Positions 12,800 to 23,839 of a stretch of DNA of 64,000 bases are shown one piece after another. The DNA comes from Dioscorea cayenensis subsp. rotundata. Its lineage: Eukaryota; Streptophyta; Magnoliopsida; Dioscoreales; Dioscoreaceae. Both the position numbers and the translations under genes were made by a program. A model generated the notes under the pieces. It had not been told where the DNA came from, did not search any database, and saw nothing but the letters and a program-made list of their open reading frames with translations. Position 1 is the first letter of the stretch; each line of letters starts with the position of its first letter. The stretch covers positions 17,938,100 through 18,002,099 of the forward strand of contig NC_052473.1 in the NCBI RefSeq assembly GCF_009730915.1, read 5' to 3'.

Positions 12800-13937
12800 A
12801 GCTCATGTGAGTATTTGGGATAAACTTGTGAATATTCTGTATTTTGGCTTTGAAATCATGTCGATGTTTTTGGTCTCCAAATGAGCGATATGCAACCCCT
12901 CGCTGGGGGGTTAAACCCTGACCTTGTCGACAAGTAATTTTGGGAAAGTGAGATCGAGTTCGCGACCGTGTCCGCTCGGTGAAATAATCAACGGCCACCG
13001 GTATTCGATCTCGGGACACCGAGGGTAAATAAATAATTTCTGTTATTTTGGGCTCGGGTCTGTCACCGAGGATAAACAAATGACCTTTGGAACTTACAGT
13101 GAATTTGGAGACATACTCGGATTTTTGTTATCTATGCTTTATCCTCTCGGTTTTGATAATGCTATTTGGTGCTATTGATTTTTGTACAAATTTCAGATTC
13201 GCATTCCTGGTTTTCAAAATTTTGGTGAACGACTTACTTGGAAATATTCTTTTATTAGAATATTATACTACGTATTTTTGTTAAATTGTGATTTTGGAGA
13301 CTTGTGTTATTCGAAAATCCCAGTATACTTGAAAAAGTCGCTTTTTGTAATTTCTAATTTAGTCTAACTATGGTTTGGAGACTTATGCTCATGATATTTA
13401 GAAAAATTTTCTTTATTTCCGATTTACAACCGGGAATCTAGTATTATTTTTGGTTACTGGTATCCTTAAATAGTGGTATTACTTGAGAACTATACCTCTG
13501 TTGAATTATTTATTTTTGTATCGCTTTAAACTATGTTTAAACTTTGAGTTATTCTTAATATTTGAATCAAGATTTATGAATCTCGTTGTTTTAAATCACT
13601 TTTCGGATTACTCATCGGGCTAGTTTAGCTCATGGATTTGTTTTTAAATCCTTTTCGGATCAAGAGTGGTAGACCGGTGTGGATCTTGTAAGACCGCTTG
13701 TAGATGTTGTCTTGTCCAGTTGTAAATTTTGAGTTCTTGTTATTGTCTATCCCTGTATTCCTGTACTTTGTATTTTTGGACTTCTGTATCCCTGGTATTG
13801 TGTATTTTGTAGAGTTGTAATCCTATAACTTTCGATTGGGTTATTATAATTTTATCATCTCGTATTAGATTGAGGGCCTTGCGCGGGCCTATGGGGCTCA
13901 CACCTTGTGGAGTCTGCGGCCGTTTGTCTGCGCCAAG
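12800..13937 (+). mobile_element. Probable Ty3/gypsy LTR sequence, cut by gap
   Basis: A GC-rich block at 12890-13060, a T-rich stretch with repeated 'tttggagact' phrases, and an end rich in 'cttgcgcgggcctatggggc'-like text (13870-13937) resemble the long LTRs of plant gypsy elements. No coding domain, primer-binding site or terminal dinucleotide is visible before the gap, so the call rests on sequence style alone. Confidence 0.3.
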
Positions 13938-14937
13938 NNNNNNNNNNNNNNNNNNNNNNNNNNNNNNNNNNNNNNNNNNNNNNNNNNNNNNNNNNNNNNN
14001 NNNNNNNNNNNNNNNNNNNNNNNNNNNNNNNNNNNNNNNNNNNNNNNNNNNNNNNNNNNNNNNNNNNNNNNNNNNNNNNNNNNNNNNNNNNNNNNNNNNN
14101 NNNNNNNNNNNNNNNNNNNNNNNNNNNNNNNNNNNNNNNNNNNNNNNNNNNNNNNNNNNNNNNNNNNNNNNNNNNNNNNNNNNNNNNNNNNNNNNNNNNN
14201 NNNNNNNNNNNNNNNNNNNNNNNNNNNNNNNNNNNNNNNNNNNNNNNNNNNNNNNNNNNNNNNNNNNNNNNNNNNNNNNNNNNNNNNNNNNNNNNNNNNN
14301 NNNNNNNNNNNNNNNNNNNNNNNNNNNNNNNNNNNNNNNNNNNNNNNNNNNNNNNNNNNNNNNNNNNNNNNNNNNNNNNNNNNNNNNNNNNNNNNNNNNN
14401 NNNNNNNNNNNNNNNNNNNNNNNNNNNNNNNNNNNNNNNNNNNNNNNNNNNNNNNNNNNNNNNNNNNNNNNNNNNNNNNNNNNNNNNNNNNNNNNNNNNN
14501 NNNNNNNNNNNNNNNNNNNNNNNNNNNNNNNNNNNNNNNNNNNNNNNNNNNNNNNNNNNNNNNNNNNNNNNNNNNNNNNNNNNNNNNNNNNNNNNNNNNN
14601 NNNNNNNNNNNNNNNNNNNNNNNNNNNNNNNNNNNNNNNNNNNNNNNNNNNNNNNNNNNNNNNNNNNNNNNNNNNNNNNNNNNNNNNNNNNNNNNNNNNN
14701 NNNNNNNNNNNNNNNNNNNNNNNNNNNNNNNNNNNNNNNNNNNNNNNNNNNNNNNNNNNNNNNNNNNNNNNNNNNNNNNNNNNNNNNNNNNNNNNNNNNN
14801 NNNNNNNNNNNNNNNNNNNNNNNNNNNNNNNNNNNNNNNNNNNNNNNNNNNNNNNNNNNNNNNNNNNNNNNNNNNNNNNNNNNNNNNNNNNNNNNNNNNN
14901 NNNNNNNNNNNNNNNNNNNNNNNNNNNNNNNNNNNNN
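13938..14937. other. Assembly gap, 1000 N
   Basis: Exactly 1000 N. It marks the left edge of the 14938-18942 contig. Confidence 0.99.
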
Positions 14938-17900
14938 TAACTAGAAAAGAAAACTGATCAAACATTGGGATTATCTACAATATTATCATATAACTTACAA
15001 AATGAAAATTTTGGGATTTTAGAGTCCATCTTAAGCATTCCAAACGCTAGGGAAATGTTACAAAACACACTATGGATCTAGATGTAAAGGAGTTTTCTTC
15101 ATTATAAAAAATACCAACGCTCTCCCAGACAACGGAAGCAACTTTTACAAGGTGAGCTTAGGAAAAACTCCAAAACCTAGAGAGCCCTAAATGTTGGATT
15201 CACAGAGAGCAAGATGAACACAAGCACATTTGAAATTCTCAAATTAGTCACATCCTAAGCACATACACATAATTTACAATAACATTCTTACAGCGAAGAA
15301 ATCTAAGGTACGAATTGATCATCACATGCATTACATCCCCCTATCTCTTTATGCACTCAAGATCGAAATATATCAGCATACTAAACATCTGGTTACATTA
15401 AAAGGCTCAGAGGATGCTCAGTCCATCATAAATCTGTTGCTTGGAAAAGGAAGTTTTGCCTTGCAGGATTTTCAAGCAATAGAGGAAACACGTCAGCATT
15501 TCCTTAAAGCACGCTCAAGTGTAGTACTAAATTATTTTTTAGTATTAACAAATAACAATAGAGAGAAAAAAAAATTGTTTTATGAGTTTATATCAGACAA
15601 TTGGAAGAAATTTACAAGTCAACGGATGAAATTTGGTAGTAAGTGTTACAACTCATCCCCTACAGACTTATGGAAACATTAAATGTTTACAAATCCTTTC
15701 TCTCAATGGTGAATAATCTCCAATAATAAAACAAAAGACTCATGAAATCTTCATTTGAAAACCCAAATTATTCCAAATGTAAAAGACAGGACAGAGTTGA
15801 ATAAGGTTTTCATGACAATAAATCTAACCCCAAAATAAGAAAGAATAGTAGTAATATTTAAGGTTAATCCTATATAATTCAGAAAAGATAATTTTATTAC
15901 TGAATATATAACATGAGACCAGCTCAAACATGATATAGGTAGCAATGTTCTATAAAATAATCACATATATGTCTTGATCACCTTATCTTTTTTTGTATGG
16001 CAAGTTGGTGAGAGAATTTAAAACCAAATCCCCATCACAGCTTATTTTACAACTTTAATATCTTTATTATTTGATTTATTTTCTTTAATAAAAAATTTTG
16101 CCCTTCATTGTAGGGTATCTTTTTGCTAAGAACGAAATCTTCAACAGTAATGATTTGTTGACTACTCACAGCAGTGAACCACCAGAAATGGATCACCAAA
16201 AAATGGGAAGAAAAATTGCTTTTCTTCTATGTTAATCAAACTCGCCATGTATTCCTGATGGCTTAGTGTTCTGAAAGAAACTAATGGAGGTTTATTTTAA
16301 TGCAAGTAGCAAACTACAAACAAATTGAACGAAGAAAAAAACATGGAGAAAGAATGAGATAATATTCTTTGAAATTTTAAAAATAGAATACTTCTGTATT
16401 GTGAATAATCTCTCTGAGATACTCATGTTGAAATTAACTTCTACACAATGGAGGCTTCTAATTTGGCATCCATTCTTAAAGGAAGCATCACAATAATATT
16501 AGGAATGTCGCCATACCAAATCTCCATAAACAAAAAGATGAAGTGATAATACTAAATGGGATCAGCAAAACCATATGTAGTACTTGATAAAAAGAATAAA
16601 TTCAGTAAAACACAGAAAAAAAAGGGTGCACCGTTCAATATAGGATATTTTCTAGGGAATTGTGTGGCAAATTTTTTATAGTCATCTGTTGAAAAAAGAA
16701 CATTGTTTTGCCAGTTAGATATACAACTCTAATGCCAACATCTCATGCTTGACTATAAGCCAAAATGCATGTTGATTCCATTTGATGCAGACTATACACC
16801 AAGAAGACCTAGAAAATATTACAGCAAGATGCCAAGATTCTATTTGATGCAAACTATAAGCTAAGAAGATTTGGAAAATATTACAGTATAATATAGTGTA
16901 CAAAGATCAGCATCAAACAAAACCATTTGGCATGGTTTAGGGTTAGAAGTTGTGTAAGAGCTAATCTTTTGTCTGCCAGTGTTAGGGGTACAGTTTCATG
17001 TTTGGCCTGCAGAATGTGCCAAATCAAGTGGATGATTTTATTTTAAGCTTGAGTTGATTAATAGAGCATAGAAATTTAGGTAAGTCCTATTCTGTTTGCA
17101 TGATCATGAATTCCATTTGCATTCAAACTTGGATAAATACTCTAATATTTGTAAAAGAATGATGGATCTTTTCAAAGAAAGGGGAATGAATGAATGAGAA
17201 TTGTGTAGCTTTATGCCATTTGTGACAGCGCTAATTAGATCATTTAGACTTAGATCATTTAGGCATAATTATCTAGAAGCCCTAGGTGTGATTGCCTAAG
17301 TCACATGACATCACCATCAGGAAATATCACAGAACTTTTTGGTGTGTCTTTGCCCATGACAAGATGATGCATAAGGTATGAGTTATTATCATGATACCAA
17401 GATTGGAAAAATTATTCATAAGAAAAACTTAGCCCTAGACAATACTATATATATTGGTTTTATATGAAGGGTTATTTGATTATATACCTTGATTTTTTTT
17501 CCATGTAGCCCCACTCACTAGCAACTAGCAAGTCAATGTACACAAAACATTAAAATTATTTTTATTAAATAACATTGATTGCTATTTTAAAATGACCCAA
17601 TACCTTCTTTTACAATAATAAAAACAGCTCAAAACTACATGAGTCTTCAAATCCTATACATTTAATGGTCTATAACCTAACAATATATAAGATTTGACAA
17701 TTGAGAATTGATCCCAAAATGTTTATAATATCAAAGTTGAAAAAATAAGTCAATGCAGTGAGAAAAAAAGAGATACGAAGAAATAAGGATTTAGTTAAAG
17801 ACAGTTCTAACATAAGCATGTAATTATTGTAGTAATTTTGAACATCAATGCAAGCTGAGATGGACATATACAACGAAAATTGATAATGGGGAGTGTGTTT

Positions 17901-18054
17901 CAAACAAAGACATATAACACACATCAAGAGGTCCAAAACCACAATATAAAGAAAATGACGAAAAAACACAACACATAATGGGAGGTCCAAAATCAAAATA
18001 TAAAAAAATAATGAAAAACCCAAACATATGTAACACTCACAAAATGAAACCGAC
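14938..18054. other. No gene recognised; intron-like AT-rich sequence of a gap-bounded contig
   Basis: AT-rich DNA without recognisable coding exons on either strand. A 118-codon frame at 15326-15682 matches nothing I know. I looked on the minus strand for the next MAPK exon (YFLYQ..., HRDLKP) and did not find it. The sequence could be intron downstream of the MAPK exon at 18055-18192. Confidence 0.4.
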
Positions 18055-18192
18055 CTGAATTTGTTCCTCGGATAAAGGTTGGTTTGAGTGGATTATTTGA
18101 TCCAGATTAGTCTCCATAAGTTCATAGGCAATGTAGACATCATTAAATAGTTCCCATTGCGGAGGAGGTAAGATGTCCCTGATTGCTAGAAC
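18055..18192 (-). pseudogene. MPK: Single exon of a group-A MAP kinase (MPK6/MPK3-like), isolated
   Basis: A 138-nt exon (46 codons), with a CAG acceptor upstream and a GT donor downstream on the minus strand, encodes '[20 protein letters not shown]' followed by '[20 protein letters not shown]' and 'SEEQIQ'. In plant MPK3/MPK6 this is exon 2, part of the kinase N-lobe and hinge. The normally invariant 'MDTDLHQII' reads 'METNLDQII', so the copy is divergent. No neighbouring exon is visible between the flanking gaps (13938-14937 and 18943-19942). It may be a pseudogene fragment, or a real exon of the MAPK at 48.2 kb on a contig placed and oriented wrongly. Identity as a MAPK exon is secure; functional status is not. 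Confidence 0.8.
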
Positions 18193-18942
18193 CTGTGTTG
18201 TACAATTACAACATGAATTAGATGATATATACACCCGTATAAAAAAAATATAAAAGCATAAAAACCACAGTAATGTTAAAGAAACATCACTCAATAGATT
18301 TGAATTTTCAGAACTTTTGAGCATCCAATACAAAAATCAACAAAAATGAAAACAGCATCCAAAACAGGCACTTTCAAACAATCAAATTGGACAGGTTAAA
18401 ACTTGAACTTTTAGAGAAGTAAAATGTCAAATCAGGTGCAAATCACATAATCAAACTACAAAAAGCATGTGAATCTATAATAAGAAGTAACAAGTATGCA
18501 GGTCATCTAATGAACTGCTGCTAACAAAATATGTTAATACAACCAGATAAAAGAAAAATTACCAGACAGTTCTTAAGACAAATTTTTTATCTTTTAATTC
18601 TTAGGTCTATAGATTTTTCCTTCCATTTGGGTATATTAAAAAAAAATAAACTTTTCCTGCTACAACTAAGCAAGTTATGAACGAAGAATTGAGCGTTTGC
18701 CTTTCCCCTGGAATTGGGTATATATACCAAGATCTGGATCGTTCGCTTTTCCTTGCCACCAGCAATAAAAAATATATATAAATTTTGATTTTCATTCCCA
18801 TGACCACAATTGCAAGAGATGTACTTCTTTTTCTAATGAAGATCAAATCAACTTGACAACTTTATAGAACACCATGAAAATACGGGTTGCTTTTAATTCA
18901 AATCAAGAATCAACAGAAGAAACAAACAAACAAACAAACAAG
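18193..18942. other. No gene recognised
   Basis: AT-rich, with no exon seen. It would be intron 1 if the MAPK exon to its left belongs to a real gene. It ends in a (CAAA)n-like tract just before the gap. Confidence 0.4.
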
Positions 18943-19942
18943 NNNNNNNNNNNNNNNNNNNNNNNNNNNNNNNNNNNNNNNNNNNNNNNNNNNNNNNNNN
19001 NNNNNNNNNNNNNNNNNNNNNNNNNNNNNNNNNNNNNNNNNNNNNNNNNNNNNNNNNNNNNNNNNNNNNNNNNNNNNNNNNNNNNNNNNNNNNNNNNNNN
19101 NNNNNNNNNNNNNNNNNNNNNNNNNNNNNNNNNNNNNNNNNNNNNNNNNNNNNNNNNNNNNNNNNNNNNNNNNNNNNNNNNNNNNNNNNNNNNNNNNNNN
19201 NNNNNNNNNNNNNNNNNNNNNNNNNNNNNNNNNNNNNNNNNNNNNNNNNNNNNNNNNNNNNNNNNNNNNNNNNNNNNNNNNNNNNNNNNNNNNNNNNNNN
19301 NNNNNNNNNNNNNNNNNNNNNNNNNNNNNNNNNNNNNNNNNNNNNNNNNNNNNNNNNNNNNNNNNNNNNNNNNNNNNNNNNNNNNNNNNNNNNNNNNNNN
19401 NNNNNNNNNNNNNNNNNNNNNNNNNNNNNNNNNNNNNNNNNNNNNNNNNNNNNNNNNNNNNNNNNNNNNNNNNNNNNNNNNNNNNNNNNNNNNNNNNNNN
19501 NNNNNNNNNNNNNNNNNNNNNNNNNNNNNNNNNNNNNNNNNNNNNNNNNNNNNNNNNNNNNNNNNNNNNNNNNNNNNNNNNNNNNNNNNNNNNNNNNNNN
19601 NNNNNNNNNNNNNNNNNNNNNNNNNNNNNNNNNNNNNNNNNNNNNNNNNNNNNNNNNNNNNNNNNNNNNNNNNNNNNNNNNNNNNNNNNNNNNNNNNNNN
19701 NNNNNNNNNNNNNNNNNNNNNNNNNNNNNNNNNNNNNNNNNNNNNNNNNNNNNNNNNNNNNNNNNNNNNNNNNNNNNNNNNNNNNNNNNNNNNNNNNNNN
19801 NNNNNNNNNNNNNNNNNNNNNNNNNNNNNNNNNNNNNNNNNNNNNNNNNNNNNNNNNNNNNNNNNNNNNNNNNNNNNNNNNNNNNNNNNNNNNNNNNNNN
19901 NNNNNNNNNNNNNNNNNNNNNNNNNNNNNNNNNNNNNNNNNN
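18943..19942. other. Assembly gap, 1000 N
   Basis: Exactly 1000 N. The 5' LTR, gag, protease and most of the integrase of the following copia element are hidden here or absent. Confidence 0.99.
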
Positions 19943-22255
19943 GAGTTCATGTCCAAGGAATTCAATCAATACTGTGAAGACTTTGGGGTAAAACGGTTTC
20001 TCACTGCACCATATTCTCCACAGCAAAATGGTGTTGTTGAGCGGAGAAACCAAACCATAATGGCAATGGCAAGGAGTTTGCTCAAGAGCAAGAATGTGCC
20101 GGGAACATTCTGGGGAGAAGCAGTGACGACGGCGGTGTACCTTCTTAATCGTGCCCCAACACAGAGTGTAGTCGGGAAGACACCATATGAAGCTTGGTAT
20201 CAGAAGAAACCAAAGGTGCAACATCTTCGTACCTTTGGTTGTGTGGCACACGTTAAAACAGTGAACACACATCTCAAGAAGTTAGAAGATCGGAGTACTC
20301 CAATGGTATTTTTTGGCTATGAACATGGGTCCAAGGCTTATCGACTTTATGATCCTAAGACAAGAAAGTTGCACATCAGCAGAGATGTGTTTTTCAATGA
20401 GGAGAAGCAATGGGATTGGGAGTCATGTCTTGGACATGACACCACTCTGTCTAAACAAGGTAACACATTTACAGTAACTCTTGAAACTGACCATGTTGTA
20501 GGAATAGATGAGAGCCGTGGACTGGATATTCCAGTGTCACCCACAACTGGCGCAACAACCACGTCGGGCATAGCAGTCTCATCAAGTGCCTCTTCACCAT
20601 CTTCTGTAGAGGGGCCAAGTCGTTTTCGGTCTCTCCAGGAAGTGTATGATGCCACATCCGAGGTGGAGCCAGAATATGTTGGACTATGCTTGCTGAGTGA
20701 GGAAGAGCCAATGAGATTTGAAGAAGCCCAGAAAGAAAAAAGTTGGAGATGTACAATGCAAGAAAAGTTGAAAGCTATTGAAGATAATGACACATGGGAG
20801 CTAGTAAACTTGCCAAGTGGGCACAAACCCATTGGATTGAAGTGGGTGTACAAAGTGAAGAAGGATTCACAAGGTGTGATAGTAAAACACAAAGCTCGTC
20901 TTGTAGCAAAGGGGTATGTGCAAAAACAGGGAATGGACTTTGATGAAGTCTTTGCACCTGTTGCGAGGCTTGATACAGTGAGATTGCTCATTGCCTTGGC
21001 TGCTCAAGATGGTTGGGAGGTGCACCACATGGATGTTAAATCGGCATTCCTCAATGGGGAGCTTAGCGAGGAAGTATATGTGTCTCAACCACCTGGTTTT
21101 GTTGAGAGGAACCATGAGCATAAGGTGCTGAAATTAAGGAAGGCACTTTATGGACTTCGACAGGCGCCTAGGGCATGGAATTCCAAGCTTGATAAGAGTC
21201 TTTTGTCACTTGGGTTTGAACGATGTCCACTTGAGCATGCCGTGTACAAAAGAAGCCTAGGCGAGTCAAGTTTGTTGGTTGGAGTGTATGTCGATGACTT
21301 GATCATTACAGGTTCAAGTACTGCTGACATTGCCAAATTCAAGACACAGATGAAGAAATTATTCAATATGAGTGATCTAGATCTATTGAGTTACTATTTA
21401 GGGATAGAAGTTCAACAGACATCTCAAGGAATAACACTATATCAATCAGCCTATGCAGCCAAGATACTAGAAAAGTGTGGCATGAGTGGGTGTAATCCGA
21501 CCCAAACTCCCTTGAAATCTAGGTTGAAGCTGAGCAAATTGAGTACAAATCCACCAGTTGATGCTACTCTATATAGGAGCATTGTTGGAAGTTTGAGGTA
21601 TCTTGTTAATACAAGGCCGGACATAGCATATGCGGTTGGGATTGTAAGTCAATTCATGGAAGGTCCTACCACTCAACATATGGCTGCTGTGAAGCATATA
21701 CTCAGGTATGTGAGTGGTACATTGAATTTTGGATGTCACTATACAAAGAAAAAGGATGAAAAACCACAGCTAGTTGGGTATAGTGATAGTGACTTGGCAG
21801 GCGATTTTGATGATCGCAAGAGTACTACTAGAGTTGTGTACTTTCTTGGTCCAAATCTTGTCACTTGGATGTCACAGAAGCAAAAAGTAGTAGCACTATC
21901 ATCTTGCGAGGCGGAGTATATTGCTGCAACAACGGCTGCGTGTCAAGGTATATGGCTAAATCGTTTATTAGCTTATTTAATGAAACAAGAGTTGAGCTCG
22001 GTGGTTCTTAAGGTGGACAACAAATCTGCAATTTCTCTTTGCAAGAATCCTGTCCATCATAATAGGAGCAAGCACATTGACACACGATACCATTTCATTC
22101 GGGAGTGTGTCGAGAATAACAAGATAGCAGTAAACTACGTAAATTCAAATGACCAGCTCGCCGACATACTGACCAAGTCGCTTGGGAGTGTCAAATTCTT
22201 GGAGATGCGCCAGAAGATTGGGTTGAGAGATGTGAAGAAAAATCAACAAGATTAA
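19943..22255 (+). CDS. Copia pol polyprotein, C-terminal 770 residues (integrase, RT, RNase H)
   Basis: The frame is open from the gap edge to TAA at 22253-22255; the true start is unseen. The integrase C-terminal half includes 'APYSPQQNGVVERRNQTIMA' and 'GKTPYEAWYQKKP'. The reverse transcriptase begins near 'NDTWELVNLP', with 'KHKARLVAKGYVQKQGMDFD', 'MDVKSAFLNGELSEEVYV' and catalytic 'VYVDDLIITG' at about 21285. RNase H shows 'GYSDSDLAGDFDDRKSTT', 'SSCEAEYIAATTAACQG', 'VDNKSAISLCKNPVHHNRSK' and 'QLADILTKSL'. The usual 'KSTSGY' of RNase H reads 'KSTTRV', a possible damaging change. All core catalytic Asp/Glu positions seen in this part are present. Confidence 0.92.
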   Translation, partial: EFMSKEFNQYCEDFGVKRFLTAPYSPQQNGVVERRNQTIMAMARSLLKSKNVPGTFWGEAVTTAVYLLNRAPTQSVVGKTPYEAWYQKKPKVQHLRTFGCVAHVKTVNTHLKKLEDRSTPMVFFGYEHGSKAYRLYDPKTRKLHISRDVFFNEEKQWDWESCLGHDTTLSKQGNTFTVTLETDHVVGIDESRGLDIPVSPTTGATTTSGIAVSSSASSPSSVEGPSRFRSLQEVYDATSEVEPEYVGLCLLSEEEPMRFEEAQKEKSWRCTMQEKLKAIEDNDTWELVNLPSGHKPIGLKWVYKVKKDSQGVIVKHKARLVAKGYVQKQGMDFDEVFAPVARLDTVRLLIALAAQDGWEVHHMDVKSAFLNGELSEEVYVSQPPGFVERNHEHKVLKLRKALYGLRQAPRAWNSKLDKSLLSLGFERCPLEHAVYKRSLGESSLLVGVYVDDLIITGSSTADIAKFKTQMKKLFNMSDLDLLSYYLGIEVQQTSQGITLYQSAYAAKILEKCGMSGCNPTQTPLKSRLKLSKLSTNPPVDATLYRSIVGSLRYLVNTRPDIAYAVGIVSQFMEGPTTQHMAAVKHILRYVSGTLNFGCHYTKKKDEKPQLVGYSDSDLAGDFDDRKSTTRVVYFLGPNLVTWMSQKQKVVALSSCEAEYIAATTAACQGIWLNRLLAYLMKQELSSVVLKVDNKSAISLCKNPVHHNRSKHIDTRYHFIRECVENNKIAVNYVNSNDQLADILTKSLGSVKFLEMRQKIGLRDVKKNQQD

Positions 22256-22260
22256 GGGAG

Positions 22261-22583
22261 TGAATGATAGAATTAATCTTGTTAGTGCCTATATGACCCT
22301 ATGTTATTTATATTTTACATTTAGATATTATTGCATTTTATGCATTATGTTTGCAGTTATAACCCTTGGTATTTTAAAATTTGCATTTGCATTTAGAATT
22401 ATGTTGATAAGCTTGTTAGTTTGAATTTGTTTAGTTTCTTGGTGGAGAAGAAATGTAGTTTAAATTCAGTTATTGTGATCAATATAAAAGATAGAAAGAA
22501 GGGGTGTTTTTGGTTGACCGTGTCAAAATATTCTCATTCTTCTTTGATTGCTCTTTGTGTTTTTTCTTTGTTTATTCCTAACA
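22261..22583 (+). repeat. 3' LTR of the copia element
   Basis: The LTR starts with TG directly after the polypurine tract AAGGGAG (22254-22260) and ends with CTAACA (22578-22583), about 323 bp. Short LTRs of this size are normal for copia. The exact left edge could be 22261 (TGAATG) or 22265 (TGATAG). Confidence 0.75.
22482..22488 (+). promoter_or_regulatory. TATA box in the LTR, upstream of the MAPKK
   Basis: ATATAAA within AATATAAAAG lies in the U3/R part of the LTR, 112 bp before the MAPKK ATG. Transcription starting about 30 bp downstream would give an 80-90-nt leader running from the LTR straight into the kinase frame. A W-box core (TTGAC) follows at about 22513. Confidence 0.5.
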
Positions 22584-22599
22584 ACCTCGTTCGCCGGTG

Positions 22600-23403
22600 A
22601 TGGGGAAACAGAAGAGAGGAGTCGACTTGACGGTTGCAGTTCCTCTCCCCCCAACCAACCCAGCCGCCCCCCTCCCTCTCCCTGCGCCTTGGTCTTCAGA
22701 GGGAATCTTATTCTCGGATCTCGAGCGCGTCCGCCTCATTGGCTCCGGCGTCAGCGGCAAAGTTTGGATGGTCCGGCATAAAATCTCCAACAAACTCTAT
22801 GCCTTGAAGTGCATTCTAGGATCCTGGGATGAAGACACTCACCGGCAACACTGCAGTGAAATAGAGATACTCCGGACTGCCAACAGTCCCTTCATTGTCC
22901 GTTGTCATGGCTTTAATGACAACGCCGCCGGTGATATTGAGCTCCTCCTCGAGTTCATGGACGGTGGCTCTCTTGAAGGCCATCCCATAGCTGTCGAGCC
23001 TCTCCTTGCTGAAGTCGCTCGGCAAGTGCTATCCGCGTTAGCCTACCTCCACAGCCGCAAGATAGTCCACCGCGACATCAAACCCGCCAACATTCTCATT
23101 GACAATCACGGGTTATTCAAAATTGCGGATTTTGGTCTCAGCTGCATGGTCTCCCCAACAACAATGGGTTGCAAGACCTTATGTGGCACCATCTCGTACT
23201 TGGGCCCGGAATGTTTCAACAACTCAGGGTTTTACGGTGGCTTTGCGAGTGATACCTGGAGCTTCGGTATTACACTTCTTGAATGCTATCTTGGGTATTA
23301 TCCTTTCGGCGAGAGTGTCAAGAAGAATGGTTTGATGATGTTAGCCATATGCAAGAAGGAACCTCCAAAACCTCCAGAGACAAGCATCTTCCAATTTCCG
23401 TGA
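22600..23403 (+). CDS. MKK: Group-D MAP kinase kinase (MKK7/8/9/10-like), C-terminus cut by a frameshift
   Basis: An intronless frame from ATG at 22600 gives 267 residues; lack of introns is typical of plant group-D MAPKKs. These dual-specificity kinases phosphorylate MAPKs. It has the P-loop 'GSGVSGKV', the ATP lysine in 'YALKCI', the catalytic loop '[13 protein letters not shown]', 'IADFGLS', an activation loop with Ser/Thr spaced as in plant MAPKKs ('SPTTMGCKT'), and '[12 protein letters not shown]'. The usual 'SPERF' reads 'GPECF'. The frame stops at 23401-23403 after 'SIFQFP', but the next frame continues as '[20 protein letters not shown]' and 'LLQHPFITE' to a stop at 23522-23524. Thus a one-base insertion near 23395-23400 removes subdomain XI. 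Its upstream region is a copia LTR. Two decayed relatives lie at 58-60 kb. Confidence 0.85.
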   Translation: MGKQKRGVDLTVAVPLPPTNPAAPLPLPAPWSSEGILFSDLERVRLIGSGVSGKVWMVRHKISNKLYALKCILGSWDEDTHRQHCSEIEILRTANSPFIVRCHGFNDNAAGDIELLLEFMDGGSLEGHPIAVEPLLAEVARQVLSALAYLHSRKIVHRDIKPANILIDNHGLFKIADFGLSCMVSPTTMGCKTLCGTISYLGPECFNNSGFYGGFASDTWSFGITLLECYLGYYPFGESVKKNGLMMLAICKKEPPKPPETSIFQFP

Positions 23404-23539
23404 TTTCATCTCTCGGTGTTTACAGAAAGATCCGACGAGTAGGTCCACAGCTGCACAGCTCTTGCAACATCCCTTCATCACTGAGTGTCAGCTTTCCTCT
23501 GCTCCTGGCACTGCATGTTATTAATTTTTCTCCTCTTAG

Positions 23540-23790
23540 CTATTCTGTTGGCACTGCATGTTAGTAATTTTTCTGCATGCAAATTTTGTAAGCCAATGGA
23601 CATGGTTAATTAACTGTTTTGCTATTCTGTTGGCACTGCATGTTGCTAATTTTTCTACATGCAAATTTTGTAAGCCAATGGACAGGCATGGTTAATTAAC
23701 TGTTTTGCTATTCTGTTGGCACTGCATGTTACTAATTTTTCTACATGCAAATTTTGTAAGCCAATGGACATGGTTAATCAACTGTTTTTT
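23540..23790 (+). repeat. Minisatellite, three copies of an 82-86-bp unit
   Basis: Units start at 23540, 23622 and 23708 with CTATTCTGTTGGCACTGCAT and share 'gcaaattttgtaagccaatg' and 'atggttaattaactgtttt'. The second has a 4-bp insertion. A partial unit begins at about 23505, overlapping the end of the MAPKK coding sequence, so the array probably arose by tandem copying of the gene's 3' end. Confidence 0.9.
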
Positions 23791-23839
23791 GGTTAAGCTC
23801 ACGTTTTGTATAATGGAAGATGAGTTCTTTCAGTTACTT

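Larger units (their letters stand above)
19943..22583 (+). mobile_element. Ty1/copia retrotransposon, 3' half with open pol frame and 3' LTR
   Basis: Visible parts are the integrase C-terminal half, reverse transcriptase, RNase H, polypurine tract and 3' LTR. The pol frame is uninterrupted from the gap to its stop, unlike the other retroelements here, which suggests a young insertion. The LTR ends in CTAACA 16 bp before the ATG of a MAPKK gene. The element lies on the same strand as that gene. The 5' end lies in the gap, so a target-site duplication cannot be checked. Confidence 0.92.

Noticed and set aside
15326..15682. 118-codon open frame
   Set aside because: No recognised domain or splice context, AT-rich, and its codons look like intron sequence. 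It cannot be supported as a gene.
20347..20991. Minus-strand 214-codon frame within copia pol
   Set aside because: Shadow of the well-supported pol frame on the plus strand.
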